Part shown: positions 29,297 to 38,585 of the stretch, piece by piece
Layout of the letters: each line of letters opens with the position of its first letter
Numbering within the stretch: position 1 is the first letter of the stretch
Source of the DNA: Frigidibacter sp. RF13
GTDB lineage: Bacteria; Pseudomonadota; Alphaproteobacteria; Rhodobacterales; Rhodobacteraceae
Direction of reading: 5' to 3'
DNA length: 60,736 nucleotides
NCBI RefSeq assembly: GCF_026626305.1
Contig: NZ_JAPNUE010000015.1
Location: 1 to 60,736 of the forward strand
Translations under genes and position numbers: made by a program
Notes under the pieces: generated by a model
The model's input: the letters and a program-made list of their open reading frames with translations, nothing else
Databases searched by the model: none
What the model was told of the DNA's origin: nothing

Positions 29297-30139
29297 TCAG
29301 ACCCTGATCGGGTCTGCCTTGGCGATCCGGTCGATCTGCATCAGCAGTGCGATGAGGCGCGGCATGTCCTTGAGATAAACCATGTTAGGCCCATCCGAGA
29401 GCGAGCGTGACGGTTCCTCGTGCGTCTCGATGAAGACCCCCGCGATGCCAAGGCTGACGGCGGCGCGCGCCATCGCGGGGGCGAACTCGCGCTGGCCGCC
29501 GGTCGAGCCGCCAAGGCCGCCCGGCTGCTGCACCGAATGGGTGGCGTCCATGATCACCGGATAGCCGGTCTTGGCCATTGTCGGCAGCGAGCGCATGTCG
29601 GCGACCAGCGTGTTGTAGCCGAAGGAGGCGCCGCGTTCAGTCAGGAGGATGCGCTCATTGCCGGTCGAGGCGACCTTGTTGGCGACATTCTCCATGTCCC
29701 AGGGCGCGAGGAACTGGCCTTTCTTGATGTTGACCACCGCGCCCGTCTCTCCGGCCGCGACCAGAAGATCGGTCTGGCGGCAGAGGAAGGCGGGTATCTG
29801 GATCACGTCAACCACTTCGGCCGCCACGCGCGCCTGTTCTACGCCGTGAATGTCTGTCAGGACCGGCACGCCGGTCCGCGCCCGGACCTCGGCGAGGATG
29901 TTCAGCCCGGCATCGATCCCCGGGCCACGCCCGCCCTTCAGCGAGGTGCGGTTGGCCTTGTCATAGCTCGCCTTGAACACATATTGCGCGCCCGCGTTCG
30001 CGCAGGCCTCCTTCAGCACTTCGGCGATCATCAGCGCGTGATCTAGGGTTTCGAGATGGCAAGGTCCGCCGATCAGCGTCAAGGGCCGGTCATTGCCCAC
30101 GGTCACGTTGCCGAAGGCCACATCTTTCATTGCCGTCAT
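29297..30139 (-). CDS. kdsA: 3-deoxy-8-phosphooctulonate synthase (KDO-8-P synthase)
   Basis: 280 aa, normal length. Condenses phosphoenolpyruvate with arabinose-5-phosphate to give KDO-8-phosphate, used in lipopolysaccharide and in capsule linkers. Family blocks: LIGGPCHLETLDHALMIAE, YVFKASYDKANRTS, GVPVLTDIH, GQFLAPWDMENV and DATHSVQQPGG. Start at 30139 has GAGGAG upstream. It is 9 nt downstream of the capsule-export gene and so probably in the same operon, consistent with a KDO-containing capsule linker. The single cytosolic enzyme needs no partner. Confidence 0.96.
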   Translation of the reverse strand: MTAMKDVAFGNVTVGNDRPLTLIGGPCHLETLDHALMIAEVLKEACANAGAQYVFKASYDKANRTSLKGGRGPGIDAGLNILAEVRARTGVPVLTDIHGVEQARVAAEVVDVIQIPAFLCRQTDLLVAAGETGAVVNIKKGQFLAPWDMENVANKVASTGNERILLTERGASFGYNTLVADMRSLPTMAKTGYPVIMDATHSVQQPGGLGGSTGGQREFAPAMARAAVSLGIAGVFIETHEEPSRSLSDGPNMVYLKDMPRLIALLMQIDRIAKADPIRV

Positions 30140-30148
30140 GCCAGCTCC

Positions 30149-31768
30149 TCAGGCGGTCACCTGCTCCCGCAGGATGGAGGCGGTCAGCGACATCATCAGA
30201 TAGATGCCCGCGAAGACCAGGAACGCCAGCGCCGTATCCTCGAACGCGCGCGGATAGGTCGGCTCGTCCGGGGCGACGGGCGCCACGCTTACAGACAGAT
30301 AGCGGACCTGACGGTTGGCTTCAATCCGCGCCGATTCCTGCTGTTCCAGCGCCTTCGACAACATCAGCTGCCGGGTTTGCAGTTCAGTCTCGGCGATGCG
30401 GAGCTGGCCGGTGATCTGCGCAAGCGAAAGCGTGCTGTTCTCGTCCTGGGTCATCGAGGCGCGCAGGCTGTCGATCTGGCCCTGAATGCGCGTCATGTCG
30501 CCCTTCACCCCATCGACGCGCGCCTGATTGGGCTTGGCATTGTCCAGAAGCTGGCTCAGCTCCAGCTCCTTTAGGCGCAACTGTCCCTCCAGCTCGGCGA
30601 CCTGGGTCATCACGAGCGTCGTTTCCGCCTTCGGGTCGAGGACGCCGAGCCTGGTCTGCAGATCGAGAACCTTCTGCTCGGCCTCCTTCACCTTTGTTTC
30701 GGCGTCGGCATAGCTTTCGCGCGCGCCCTTCATCTGGTCCTCGCGGACCCGATGGGTCAGGTTGTCGACCTGCTCTTCGGCGAACTTGAGAAGTGCTTCC
30801 GAATATTTCTGGCTGGTCGCCGGATCGACCGCCGAGACCTCCATCTTCACGATCCCTTCGGTCGGGTCGTAGGCGATCTTCACATTGCGTTTATAAAGTT
30901 TGTAGGCGGCTTCGTTTGTCGCACCCGGTTCCAACCGCTGCAACGGATCGACGAAACTCTGCGAGAAATGATCCTTGTAGCCAAGGCTTTCATCCAGCCG
31001 CAGCATCGCCTCGCGCGATTGCAGGTAACCCTGTACCGCGATCGCATCCTGCGAATTTGCGAAGGTCGTGCCCTTGAGGAAGTTCGCGCCGATCCCGCCC
31101 GCGCTTTCGGACTGCTGGATCTGGAATTCGGACTTGGTGGCATAGAAGGGTGTCGCAAGCTTGTAGAAGTACCAGCCTGCGAAGAAGGTCGGCAAAAGGA
31201 CGAAGAACGCCAGCCGCATCATCAGAAGCGTGAAATTGCGCCGCCGCCGCCGCACGATGTCGCGTTGCATCTCGATAATGGCGCGGGCGCGGTCATTCTC
31301 GCTCAGGACCTGGGTCGAGGGCAGTTTCATGGGACCCGCAGGTACCACAGCCTTGCCGCCCGACTTTTCCGAGGCAGAGCCTGCCGCAGGTGCCGACGGT
31401 ACGGCGCTTTCCTCGACCAGGCCGAGGATGTTCTCGCGCTGGAACGGGTCTATACCCTTCCGACGCAAGAGGAAAACGGCTTCCTCGTCGCTCGTTGCGT
31501 CGATCCCGTGGCGCAGTGCTATCCGGCGTGCGAGCCGCAACTGGCGCGCGCTCAGACCTTCGGTGCGAATAGCGGCGAGGGCGGCATCCATGTCGGGGGG
31601 CGACGCAGGTGCGACGGGCCCGGCGTCAAGCTTGAGCCCCCCGAATCCATCATCCTCGGGTGCCGGCGCAAAAGGCAAGTCGGACTGCGGCGCGCCCGCA
31701 GGCGCGGGTGCGGGCGGTGCCTCGACGCGCCTGACGCGGAAGCGGGTGGCCTTAGGCGGGTTGTTCAT
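30149..31768 (-). CDS. kpsE: Capsule polysaccharide export inner-membrane protein (KpsE/BexC/CtrB family)
   Basis: 539 aa, longer than E. coli KpsE (about 380) because of a ~170-residue Pro/Ala-rich and charged N-terminal extension. A first membrane segment (FTLLMMRLAFFVLLPTFFAG) lies near residue 180, a second near residue 515 (ALAFLVFAGIYLMMSLTAS), with a long periplasmic coiled coil between them, including the family's TPFYATKSEFQIQQ and PRAFEDTALAFLVF blocks. This polysaccharide co-polymerase-type protein bridges the KpsMT transporter and the outer-membrane channel. It overlaps kpsT by 17 nt. The extension may be a regulatory or cytoplasmic-docking region. Confidence 0.88.
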   Translation of the reverse strand: MNNPPKATRFRVRRVEAPPAPAPAGAPQSDLPFAPAPEDDGFGGLKLDAGPVAPASPPDMDAALAAIRTEGLSARQLRLARRIALRHGIDATSDEEAVFLLRRKGIDPFQRENILGLVEESAVPSAPAAGSASEKSGGKAVVPAGPMKLPSTQVLSENDRARAIIEMQRDIVRRRRRNFTLLMMRLAFFVLLPTFFAGWYFYKLATPFYATKSEFQIQQSESAGGIGANFLKGTTFANSQDAIAVQGYLQSREAMLRLDESLGYKDHFSQSFVDPLQRLEPGATNEAAYKLYKRNVKIAYDPTEGIVKMEVSAVDPATSQKYSEALLKFAEEQVDNLTHRVREDQMKGARESYADAETKVKEAEQKVLDLQTRLGVLDPKAETTLVMTQVAELEGQLRLKELELSQLLDNAKPNQARVDGVKGDMTRIQGQIDSLRASMTQDENSTLSLAQITGQLRIAETELQTRQLMLSKALEQQESARIEANRQVRYLSVSVAPVAPDEPTYPRAFEDTALAFLVFAGIYLMMSLTASILREQVTA

Positions 31769-32405
31769 AGTGCCATCTCGCTTCTTCGAGCGTATCGTAG
31801 AAGGTGAGCCGCCCGTCCTTCAATACCGCGCCCGACCGGCAGAACCGCTCGAGCGTCGAGACCTGGTGAGACACGACGATCACGGTTGCCTTTTCCAATC
31901 GCTCCTTCAGGATCGACCCAGCCTTGCGGTTGAACTCGACATCGGAGGTCGAGGGCATGCCTTCGTCTATCAGATACATGTCGAATTCAAGTGCGAGCAG
32001 AAGCGAGAAGCTGAAGCGCGATTTCATGCCCGTAGAATAGGTCGACAGCGGCATGTCGAAATATTCTTCAAGCCCGCAGACCCATCTGCAGAAGGCTTCA
32101 ACATAGTCGGGGTCGAGCCCGTAGAGACCGGCGATGTAGCGGGCATTTTCGCGCGCGCTTTGACTACCTGCGACGCCACCCATGAAGCCCAGGGGGAAGG
32201 AAACGCGGCAGGTCTTCTTAACGTAGCCTTCGTCGGGCTTCTCAAGCCCTGCCATCATGCTGATGATGGTGGACTTACCGGTCCCGTTCCTCGCGAGGAT
32301 GCCAAGCGAATTGCCAAGCTCGACCCGAAACGACGCCTGGTCGAGGATGACCTTGCGCCGCTGACCAGTCCAGTAGGACTTCGAGACATTCACAAACTCA
32401 AGCAT
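31752..32405 (-). CDS. kpsT: Capsule polysaccharide ABC transporter ATP-binding protein (KpsT family)
   Basis: 217 aa from ATG 32405 (CGGGAAAAG upstream); the extra 36 codons of a longer frame look non-coding. MLEFVNVSKSYWTGQ, the P-loop LARNGTGKSTIISMMAG, the degenerate signature STYSTGMKSRFSFS and Walker B FDMYLIDEGM fit KpsT/BexA proteins. The first P-loop glycine is Ala (ARNGTGKST). Catalytic Glu and the switch His (VVSHQ) are present. It is the first gene of kpsT-kpsE-kdsA. The partner permease KpsM is not in the window, so it must be encoded elsewhere. Confidence 0.9.
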   Translation of the reverse strand: MLEFVNVSKSYWTGQRRKVILDQASFRVELGNSLGILARNGTGKSTIISMMAGLEKPDEGYVKKTCRVSFPLGFMGGVAGSQSARENARYIAGLYGLDPDYVEAFCRWVCGLEEYFDMPLSTYSTGMKSRFSFSLLLALEFDMYLIDEGMPSTSDVEFNRKAGSILKERLEKATVIVVSHQVSTLERFCRSGAVLKDGRLTFYDTLEEARWHYEQPA

Positions 32406-32565
32406 CTTTTCCCGGGAGCCGCTCGATTCCCCTTTTAGCTCAGGCTGGTTAACGAGGCGATACAGCCTTTTGCGGGCATTATGATGGCAAGGCCGGGGCC
32501 GAGCAACGGGCACATGGGGGAAAGGCGCGTCATCGCGCCCCCCTGCTCCTCGCGCCGCAGCGCCT

Positions 32566-33819
32566 TTAGTCCGCGACCTTCTCGATCCGCATCAGCCGCC
32601 CGGCCAGGATGGAAATCGCGGCTGCGCCGAACGAGAAGAGCGCGCCCATCTTCGCCGCGTCCTGTACTGCACCCGCCGGGAAAGCCACGGTCGCCACGAA
32701 GAGCGCCACGGTAAAGCCGATCGCCGCCACGCAGCCAACGACGAACAGTTCGCGCATCCCCATCCCGTCCGGCAGGCCGAGCCTGAGAAGCCGCACCGCG
32801 ATCCAGCCGAAGAGGAAAATCCCTACCGGCTTGCCGATGATCAGCCCGAGAAGGACAAGCCACGTGGGCTCCGATATCGCGCTGAACTCGACGCCCGCAT
32901 TCAGAAGGCCGAAGAAGAAAAGCACGATCTCGACCGGCACCTTCAGCGCATGTTCCATGCGGTTCAGAAGGTCGGTCAGATATTGTTCCGCCTCGGCGAA
33001 AATGCCGAAAGCGCGGTCGGCATGCGGGATCGCCGGAATGATCGGCAGAAGGCCGAGCGCCGGGTGAATCCCCGCTTCCTGGAAGCCATACCAGCTCAGC
33101 GCGCCCGCGATCGCGTAGGGCCAGAAGCTCAGCCGTTTGCGCACCCAGGTCGAGGTCGGGCGCAACTGATTGCCGCGATCAAGATACCTCGGCAGCCAGT
33201 TGAAGAGAAGGAAAGCCGCCACTGAGGCGCCGATGGACAGCAGCAGCCATTCAGGCGCGAGCTCTGCGGTCGGGTAGAAAATCGCCAGGATGATCAGCCC
33301 GCCTGCATCGTCGGCAATGGCCAGAAGCAGGAGGAAGCGGATCGCGGGATGGCCCGCGCCGAACACCATGCGGCCGACGAGATAGGAAAAGGCGATGTCG
33401 GTGGCCGTGGGGATCGCCCAGCCGCGGCTGACGGCATCGAAGACCCCAAGCGCAGCGGCGAGCGCCAGATAGACGGCGACCGGTCCGACCATGCCGCCTG
33501 CCGTGGCGATGAGCGGGGTCACGGCCTTGCGTCCGCGCAGGCTGCCCTCTTCGAGGATCACCGCCTCCCAGACTTCCTTGGCCGCGATGGCGAAGAAGAG
33601 CGCCATCAGCACGTCGTTCACCAGAAAATGCAGCGTCAGCACCCGCCTGACCGACCCGCCTTCGGGTTCTGCCTCGCCGATCAGGAAATCGTCGACAAGC
33701 ACGTAATGGACCAGCGCGTGATAGCTGTGCGGATCGATGTTGGCCCAGACCAGCGCAACAAGCGCGCCGGCGATCAGCAGAAGCGAATAGGTCGAGATAT
33801 AGTTCCAGACGCGGTACAT
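32566..33819 (-). CDS. nhaA: Na+/H+ antiporter NhaA
   Basis: 417 aa from ATG 33819 (MYRVWNYISTYSLLLIAGAL), with GAGGATGAGG upstream. About 11-12 hydrophobic helices. The ion-binding aspartate pair is present in LLLAIADDAGGLIILAIFY; GWAIPTATDIAFSYLVGRM is the adjacent conserved helix. The inner-membrane protein exports sodium in exchange for protons at high pH or salt. The DDAGG variant differs from the DDLGA of E. coli, marking a separate NhaA subgroup. It stands alone between an amidohydrolase and kpsT. Confidence 0.93.
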   Translation of the reverse strand: MYRVWNYISTYSLLLIAGALVALVWANIDPHSYHALVHYVLVDDFLIGEAEPEGGSVRRVLTLHFLVNDVLMALFFAIAAKEVWEAVILEEGSLRGRKAVTPLIATAGGMVGPVAVYLALAAALGVFDAVSRGWAIPTATDIAFSYLVGRMVFGAGHPAIRFLLLLAIADDAGGLIILAIFYPTAELAPEWLLLSIGASVAAFLLFNWLPRYLDRGNQLRPTSTWVRKRLSFWPYAIAGALSWYGFQEAGIHPALGLLPIIPAIPHADRAFGIFAEAEQYLTDLLNRMEHALKVPVEIVLFFFGLLNAGVEFSAISEPTWLVLLGLIIGKPVGIFLFGWIAVRLLRLGLPDGMGMRELFVVGCVAAIGFTVALFVATVAFPAGAVQDAAKMGALFSFGAAAISILAGRLMRIEKVAD

Positions 33820-33955
33820 TGGGGCCCCCTCATCCTCTTCACGGAGCTTTAGGGGAAAGGCCGCGCCGGGACAACCACGCCGCGCCGGGGCGGCGGCTGC
33901 CAAGCGCGCCGGTGTCCTGCGTGCAACGGGCTTGCGGCCGTTACCGCCCCTCAGC

Positions 33956-35578
33956 TCAGACCCCGCCGTGCACGACCTTGCCATCCACGAGCGTGGCCAC
34001 CACTTGCGTGTCGCCGATGTCATAGGCCGGGCAGGTGAGGATATCGCGGTCGAGGAGGATGAGGTCGGCGCATTTGCCCGGCGAAAGCGTGCCGGTATCG
34101 GCGCTGCGCCAGGCCGCCGCCGCCGCGCCCGTCGTGTAACCGGCGATCGCCTCCTCCCGGGTGATCCGCTCCTCCGGCAGGAAGGGCGGCACCTTGCCCT
34201 CGGCGACCGGCGGCTGTCGGGTGACCGCGGTTTCGATGATCTGGAACGGGTTGAGGGTCGAGACGCCCCAGTCGCTCGAAAGCGCCATTGCGGCGCCCGC
34301 GTCGAGAAGCGAGCGGAATGCGTAGATCCAGCGGCTGCGCTCGTTGCCGACCATCGGCACGGCGACATCGGTCACCGAGGGCTCGCTGCGCGCCCAGAGC
34401 GGCTGGACATTCGCCATCACGCCAAGCTGGTGAAAGCGCGGAATATCGGCGGGGTCGATGAACTGGATATGGGCGATCTGATGCAGCGACGGCCAGTCAC
34501 CGTTCGTCCGCCGTGCCGCCTCGCAGCCGTCGAGCGCCGCCCTGACCGCCATGTCGCCGATCGCATGGACATGGATCTGGAACCGCGCGGCGTCGAGGGC
34601 GGTGAACATCTCTTTGATCTGGTCGGGGTTGAACATCAGGGGGGCATTGCCGCCCTCGGCATCCGAATAGGGCGCGATCATCGCTGCCGTCCGGTTCTCG
34701 ACCACGCCGTCGAGGAAGAATTTCGCCGAATGGACCTTGAACCGGCCACCACCAGCATTGGCGCGGAAGCCGGTCAGCCGCTCTACCGCTCCGTCTGTCG
34801 TGTCGAACGCATTGACCAATGCGGTCGCCGCGACCCGCAGCGTCAGCTCGCCCGCCGCTTCCAGAGCGCGGTAGACGCGCACATGCCGTTCCTCGACCCG
34901 CGCGTCCAGCACCCCGGTGATCCCGTTCCGATGCGCAAGCGCCTGCGCCCATTTGACGCCATCGGCAAAGTCGGCATCCGACGGACGCGGCATGCGCGCC
35001 TCGGCCCACATGATGGCGTTTTCGTAGAGCATGCCGGTCGGCTCCCCGTCCGGCCCGCGCACGAAATGACCGTTCTGCGGATCGGGTGTCGCTGCTGTGA
35101 GGCCGATTGCCTGGCAGCCGAGTGTGTTCAGGCAGCCATTATGGCCATCGGAAGCGACGATCAGGCAGGGCCGTTCTGGCACGGCGCGGTCGAGAAGCTG
35201 CCGGTCGAGGTTTCTGGCATGGAAGATGCCGGAATACCAGCCGGTACCGTTCACCCAGGGCCGCGCATGGGTCTTTGCGAAGGCGGCAAGGGTCGAGACG
35301 ATGTCATCGGGGGTACGCGCGAAGGACAGGTCGGCATTCTGACTATAGTCCTGCCCGCTGTCCTGCAGATGGATGTGCGTGTCCTGAAACCCCGGCAGCA
35401 CCAGCCGCCCGCCCGCGTCGATCACCCGCGTCGATCCGTTCGCCAGCGCCCTTATGTCCGCCGTCGAGCCCAGCGCAAGGATGCGCCCGTTACGTACTGC
35501 CAGAGCCTCGGCATAGGGCGCCGAGCCGTCCATGGTCACGATACGGGCATTGATGAGAATCAGGTCGACCGACTGCAT
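33956..35578 (-). CDS. YtcJ-like amidohydrolase
   Basis: 540 aa from ATG 35578 (MQSVDLILINARIVTMDGSA). Metal-dependent TIM-barrel hydrolase: HxH motif in GFQDTHIHLQDSGQDYSQ, further ligands in IHVHAIGDMAVRAALDG and LSSDWGVSTLNPFQ, and the final metal-site strand region with LSPGKCADLILLDRDI. Enzymes of this group hydrolyse amides such as N-substituted formamides; the substrate cannot be told. It is divergent from the polyamine-type ABC operon (158 nt between starts), so the transporter may bring in its substrate. Cytoplasmic, no signal peptide. Confidence 0.88.
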   Translation of the reverse strand: MQSVDLILINARIVTMDGSAPYAEALAVRNGRILALGSTADIRALANGSTRVIDAGGRLVLPGFQDTHIHLQDSGQDYSQNADLSFARTPDDIVSTLAAFAKTHARPWVNGTGWYSGIFHARNLDRQLLDRAVPERPCLIVASDGHNGCLNTLGCQAIGLTAATPDPQNGHFVRGPDGEPTGMLYENAIMWAEARMPRPSDADFADGVKWAQALAHRNGITGVLDARVEERHVRVYRALEAAGELTLRVAATALVNAFDTTDGAVERLTGFRANAGGGRFKVHSAKFFLDGVVENRTAAMIAPYSDAEGGNAPLMFNPDQIKEMFTALDAARFQIHVHAIGDMAVRAALDGCEAARRTNGDWPSLHQIAHIQFIDPADIPRFHQLGVMANVQPLWARSEPSVTDVAVPMVGNERSRWIYAFRSLLDAGAAMALSSDWGVSTLNPFQIIETAVTRQPPVAEGKVPPFLPEERITREEAIAGYTTGAAAAAWRSADTGTLSPGKCADLILLDRDILTCPAYDIGDTQVVATLVDGKVVHGGV

Positions 35579-35736
35579 GGAAAGCGCCTTTCGGATGATA
35601 GAGGGCGGCAGATTGAAGCCGACATTGTCGCCCTGGCAAGCGAAATTTGTGCAACCACCGGTTGGCGATAAACCCTCTTCTCGAAATGAAAAACCCGTGC
35701 AATCATCCTTCATTCTCACATTAGCAGGGGCATCCA

Positions 35737-36861
35737 ATGCAACGCGTCAAGTTCATCGACCGGATGGCGCAGGGTAAGCTATCGCGCCGTGAAATGCTTC
35801 GATCGGCGAGTGCCTTTGGTGTTGGTCTGACGGTTCTGCCACGCGTAGCGCGGGCACAAGGCGGGCCGCTGACTTGTCTCGAATGGGGCGGATATGATGC
35901 CGCCGAATATGTCGGTGCCTATGTGTCCAAGCATGGCGCGCTGCCCGATTTCTCGATCTTCAGCGGCGAAGAGGAGGCGCTGGCCAAGGTTCGCGCCGGA
36001 TTTGCCGCCGATGTCATGCATCCCTGCAACTATTCCGTAGCCAGGTTCGTGAACGCGGGGCTGGTCAACGAAATCGACACGTCGAAACTCTCGAACTGGG
36101 CCGATGTCTTTCCGGCGCTCCAGACCGCGGAGGGCGTGGTGCAGGACGGCAAGGTGGTGATGGCCCCGGCGGACTGGGGCAATTCCTCGATTGCCTATCG
36201 CAGCGATCTGATCGATCCCGCCTTCGCCGCCGACCCGACTTGGGCGATCTTCTATGACGAGGCTTACACCGGCAAAGTGTCGATGCTCGACAACGAACTC
36301 GCTTTCCAGATTGGCGCCATGGTCGGCGGCATGCCCTATGACGAAGCCTACAAACTATCGGGTGCCGCGCTCGAGGAGGCCGCGAAGACCTGGGGCGCCA
36401 AGGCGGTGAATGTCAGCCGCTTCCTCTGGAATGATCCGTCGGAAGTGCAGCAGGCGATGGCCTCGGGCGAAATCGTCGCGGCCTATGCCTGGAACGACTT
36501 GGTGAAGAACCTGAAAGCCGAAGGCATCCCGGTGGAATATGCCAAGCCCAAGGAGGGCATGTTCACCTGGTTCTGCGGGCTGACGATGCTCAATTCCGGC
36601 AAGGCCGATCCGGCGCTGGCCTATGATTTCATCGATGCCTGGCTCAGCCCTGAAACCGGCAAGTACCTGATCGAATCCTCGGGCTACGGCCATGCCAACA
36701 TGAAGAGCTTCGAAGCTGCCGACCCGGCCGAGGTGGCGGCGATGGGCATAACCGACCCCGAGGCGATGATGGCCTCTGCCATCCTCTTCCGCACCCCCAC
36801 TGACGAGGTGCAGGTCGAGCACAACCGGGTCTGGGGCGACATAAAGGCGCTGAAGATGTAA
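35737..36861 (+). CDS. ABC transporter substrate-binding protein, polyamine type, Tat-exported
   Basis: 374 aa. A twin-arginine signal (SRREMLRSASAFGVGLTVLP, cleavage after VARA) directs folded export to the periplasm. The mature protein has the PotD/PotF-type fold: LTCLEWGGYDAAEYVG near its start and later FTWFCGLTMLNSGKADPALA and DAWLSPETGKYLIESSGYGH. Ligand probably a polyamine or related cation; not resolvable. It is the first gene of a four-gene operon (two permeases and an ATPase). Confidence 0.9.
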   Translation: MQRVKFIDRMAQGKLSRREMLRSASAFGVGLTVLPRVARAQGGPLTCLEWGGYDAAEYVGAYVSKHGALPDFSIFSGEEEALAKVRAGFAADVMHPCNYSVARFVNAGLVNEIDTSKLSNWADVFPALQTAEGVVQDGKVVMAPADWGNSSIAYRSDLIDPAFAADPTWAIFYDEAYTGKVSMLDNELAFQIGAMVGGMPYDEAYKLSGAALEEAAKTWGAKAVNVSRFLWNDPSEVQQAMASGEIVAAYAWNDLVKNLKAEGIPVEYAKPKEGMFTWFCGLTMLNSGKADPALAYDFIDAWLSPETGKYLIESSGYGHANMKSFEAADPAEVAAMGITDPEAMMASAILFRTPTDEVQVEHNRVWGDIKALKM

Positions 36862-36876
36862 GCGCCCGCCGGCGTC

Positions 36877-37785
36877 ATGACTTCGGGTTCCGCACGTACA
36901 GGTCTGTCGCTGCTGTCACCGGCCTTTCTGGTGATGGCGGCGACGCTGCTGGCGCCGGTCGTGGCGCTGATCGTGATGTCCTTCTGGACCCAGTCCGGGT
37001 TCGAGATCGACCGGACCTTCACCCTTGCGAATTATTCCCGGCTGGTGGAACCGGGCGAGGGAACGGTCTGGTACGGCATCCGTTTCCCCCTCGCCTATCC
37101 GGTGCCCGCGGTCCTGATGGTGAAGTCGCTCGCCATGTCGCTGGTCGCGACCATCTGCGTGATCGGGGTCGCCTGGCCGATGGCCTACTTCCTCGCTTTC
37201 CGCGTCACCCGCTACAAGGCGATGTGGATGATCCTGCTGACCATCCCCTTCTGGACGAGCTATCTGCTCCGGGTCTTTTCCTGGAAGATCGTCCTTGGCT
37301 TCAACGGGGCGATCAACTCGGGGCTCCAGTGGCTCGGCCTCATCAGGGAACCGCTGGAATTCCTGCTCTACAATCCGCTCGCGGTGATGATCACGCTTGC
37401 CCATAGCTGGATCGCCTTTTCGGTCCTGCCGATCTATGTAAGCCTTGAAAAGATCGACCGGACGCTGCTGGAGGCCGCATCCGACCTTGGCGACAGCCGC
37501 TGGAAACGCTTTCGCCGCATCACGCTGCCCCTGTCGATGCCGGGGACGATCGCGGCAACGCTCCTCGTTTTCATCCCGACGGTCGGGGATTATGTGACAC
37601 CGACGCTGGTCGGCGGGCCGGGCGGCACGATGATCGGCAGCCTTGTCCAGCAATTGTTCCTCAGGCAGGACAATGCGCCGATGGGCGCGGCGATTTCCAT
37701 CGTGATGATGCTGATCATCGCGGTGCTGGTCGGCCTCTTCCTCTGGCTGATCGGCTACGGCCGGATAAGGCGGAGGATCGGATGA
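36877..37785 (+). CDS. ABC transporter permease (PotB-like)
   Basis: 302 aa with about six membrane helices. The cytoplasmic coupling loop EAASDLGDSRWKRFRRITLP is the permease EAA motif that docks on the ATPase. It begins 15 nt after the binding-protein gene and overlaps the next permease start by 4 nt. Paired with the gene at 37782 to form the heterodimeric channel. Confidence 0.92.
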   Translation: MTSGSARTGLSLLSPAFLVMAATLLAPVVALIVMSFWTQSGFEIDRTFTLANYSRLVEPGEGTVWYGIRFPLAYPVPAVLMVKSLAMSLVATICVIGVAWPMAYFLAFRVTRYKAMWMILLTIPFWTSYLLRVFSWKIVLGFNGAINSGLQWLGLIREPLEFLLYNPLAVMITLAHSWIAFSVLPIYVSLEKIDRTLLEAASDLGDSRWKRFRRITLPLSMPGTIAATLLVFIPTVGDYVTPTLVGGPGGTMIGSLVQQLFLRQDNAPMGAAISIVMMLIIAVLVGLFLWLIGYGRIRRRIG

Positions 37786-38585
37786 CGCGGCGCTTCGATC
37801 CGCTTTTCCTCTATGCGGTGCTTTTCGTTCTTTTCCTTTACGGGCCGATGCTGTTGATGCCGCTCTTCTCACTCAATGACGGGAATTTCGCGACCTTCCC
37901 GCTGAAGGGCTTCACGCTGCGCCATTATGGCGAAATGGCGCAAAACACCTCGATGATGACCGCGCTGAAGAACTCTCTGATCGTCGGGCTTGGCGTGTCG
38001 GTGACGGCGACCGCGCTGGCGCTGCCCGCCGCCCTTGCCCTGACCCGCTACCGCGTGCCCGCCGGTGGCGCGATCCTGTCGTTCATGATGCTGCCCTTAG
38101 TCGTGCCATCCATCGTGCTGGCCGTCGGGCTTCTGATCGTGGTGCTCAGGCTTCTCAGCCTGCCACTCTCGCTCTGGACCGTTGCGGCTGGGCATCTGAT
38201 GCTGTGCATCCCGTTTGGGATGACTGTCCTCATGTCGCGGCTCGAAGGGTTCGACAAGAGCCTCGAGGAAGCCTCGCGCGATCTGGGTGCCAGCGGGTGG
38301 AGCACCTTCCGCCGGGTGACGCTGCCGCTCGCTGCGCCGGGCGTCATCTCGAGCTTGCTTTTGTGCTTCATCATCTCTTTCGATGAATTCGTCATTTCTT
38401 TCTTCCTGACCGGCACGGACAATACGCTGCCGGTCTTCCTCTTCTCGCAGTTGCGCTTCCCGAACCGTCTGCCCGGCACGCTCGCCCTTGGCTCGCTCAT
38501 CCTCGTTGGCTCCGCCGTGCTGGTGATCGTTGCGGAAATCGTCAGGAAGCGCGGCGTGGCGTCTGACAATCCCGGAGATATCTGA
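37782..38585 (+). CDS. ABC transporter permease (PotC-like)
   Basis: 267 aa, six predicted helices, EAA loop EASRDLGASGWSTFRRVTLP. PotC-type features include the short N-terminal helix followed by FSLNDGNFATFPLKGFTLRH. ATGA overlap with the upstream permease and a TGATG overlap with the ATPase gene show coupled translation. Confidence 0.92.
   Translation: MTRRFDPLFLYAVLFVLFLYGPMLLMPLFSLNDGNFATFPLKGFTLRHYGEMAQNTSMMTALKNSLIVGLGVSVTATALALPAALALTRYRVPAGGAILSFMMLPLVVPSIVLAVGLLIVVLRLLSLPLSLWTVAAGHLMLCIPFGMTVLMSRLEGFDKSLEEASRDLGASGWSTFRRVTLPLAAPGVISSLLLCFIISFDEFVISFFLTGTDNTLPVFLFSQLRFPNRLPGTLALGSLILVGSAVLVIVAEIVRKRGVASDNPGDI

Noticed and set aside
32566..34368. 600-codon minus-strand frame extending nhaA upstream
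   Set aside because: The N-terminal 183 codons are antisense-like Arg/Ser-rich sequence overlapping the amidohydrolase; the membrane protein clearly starts at 33819.
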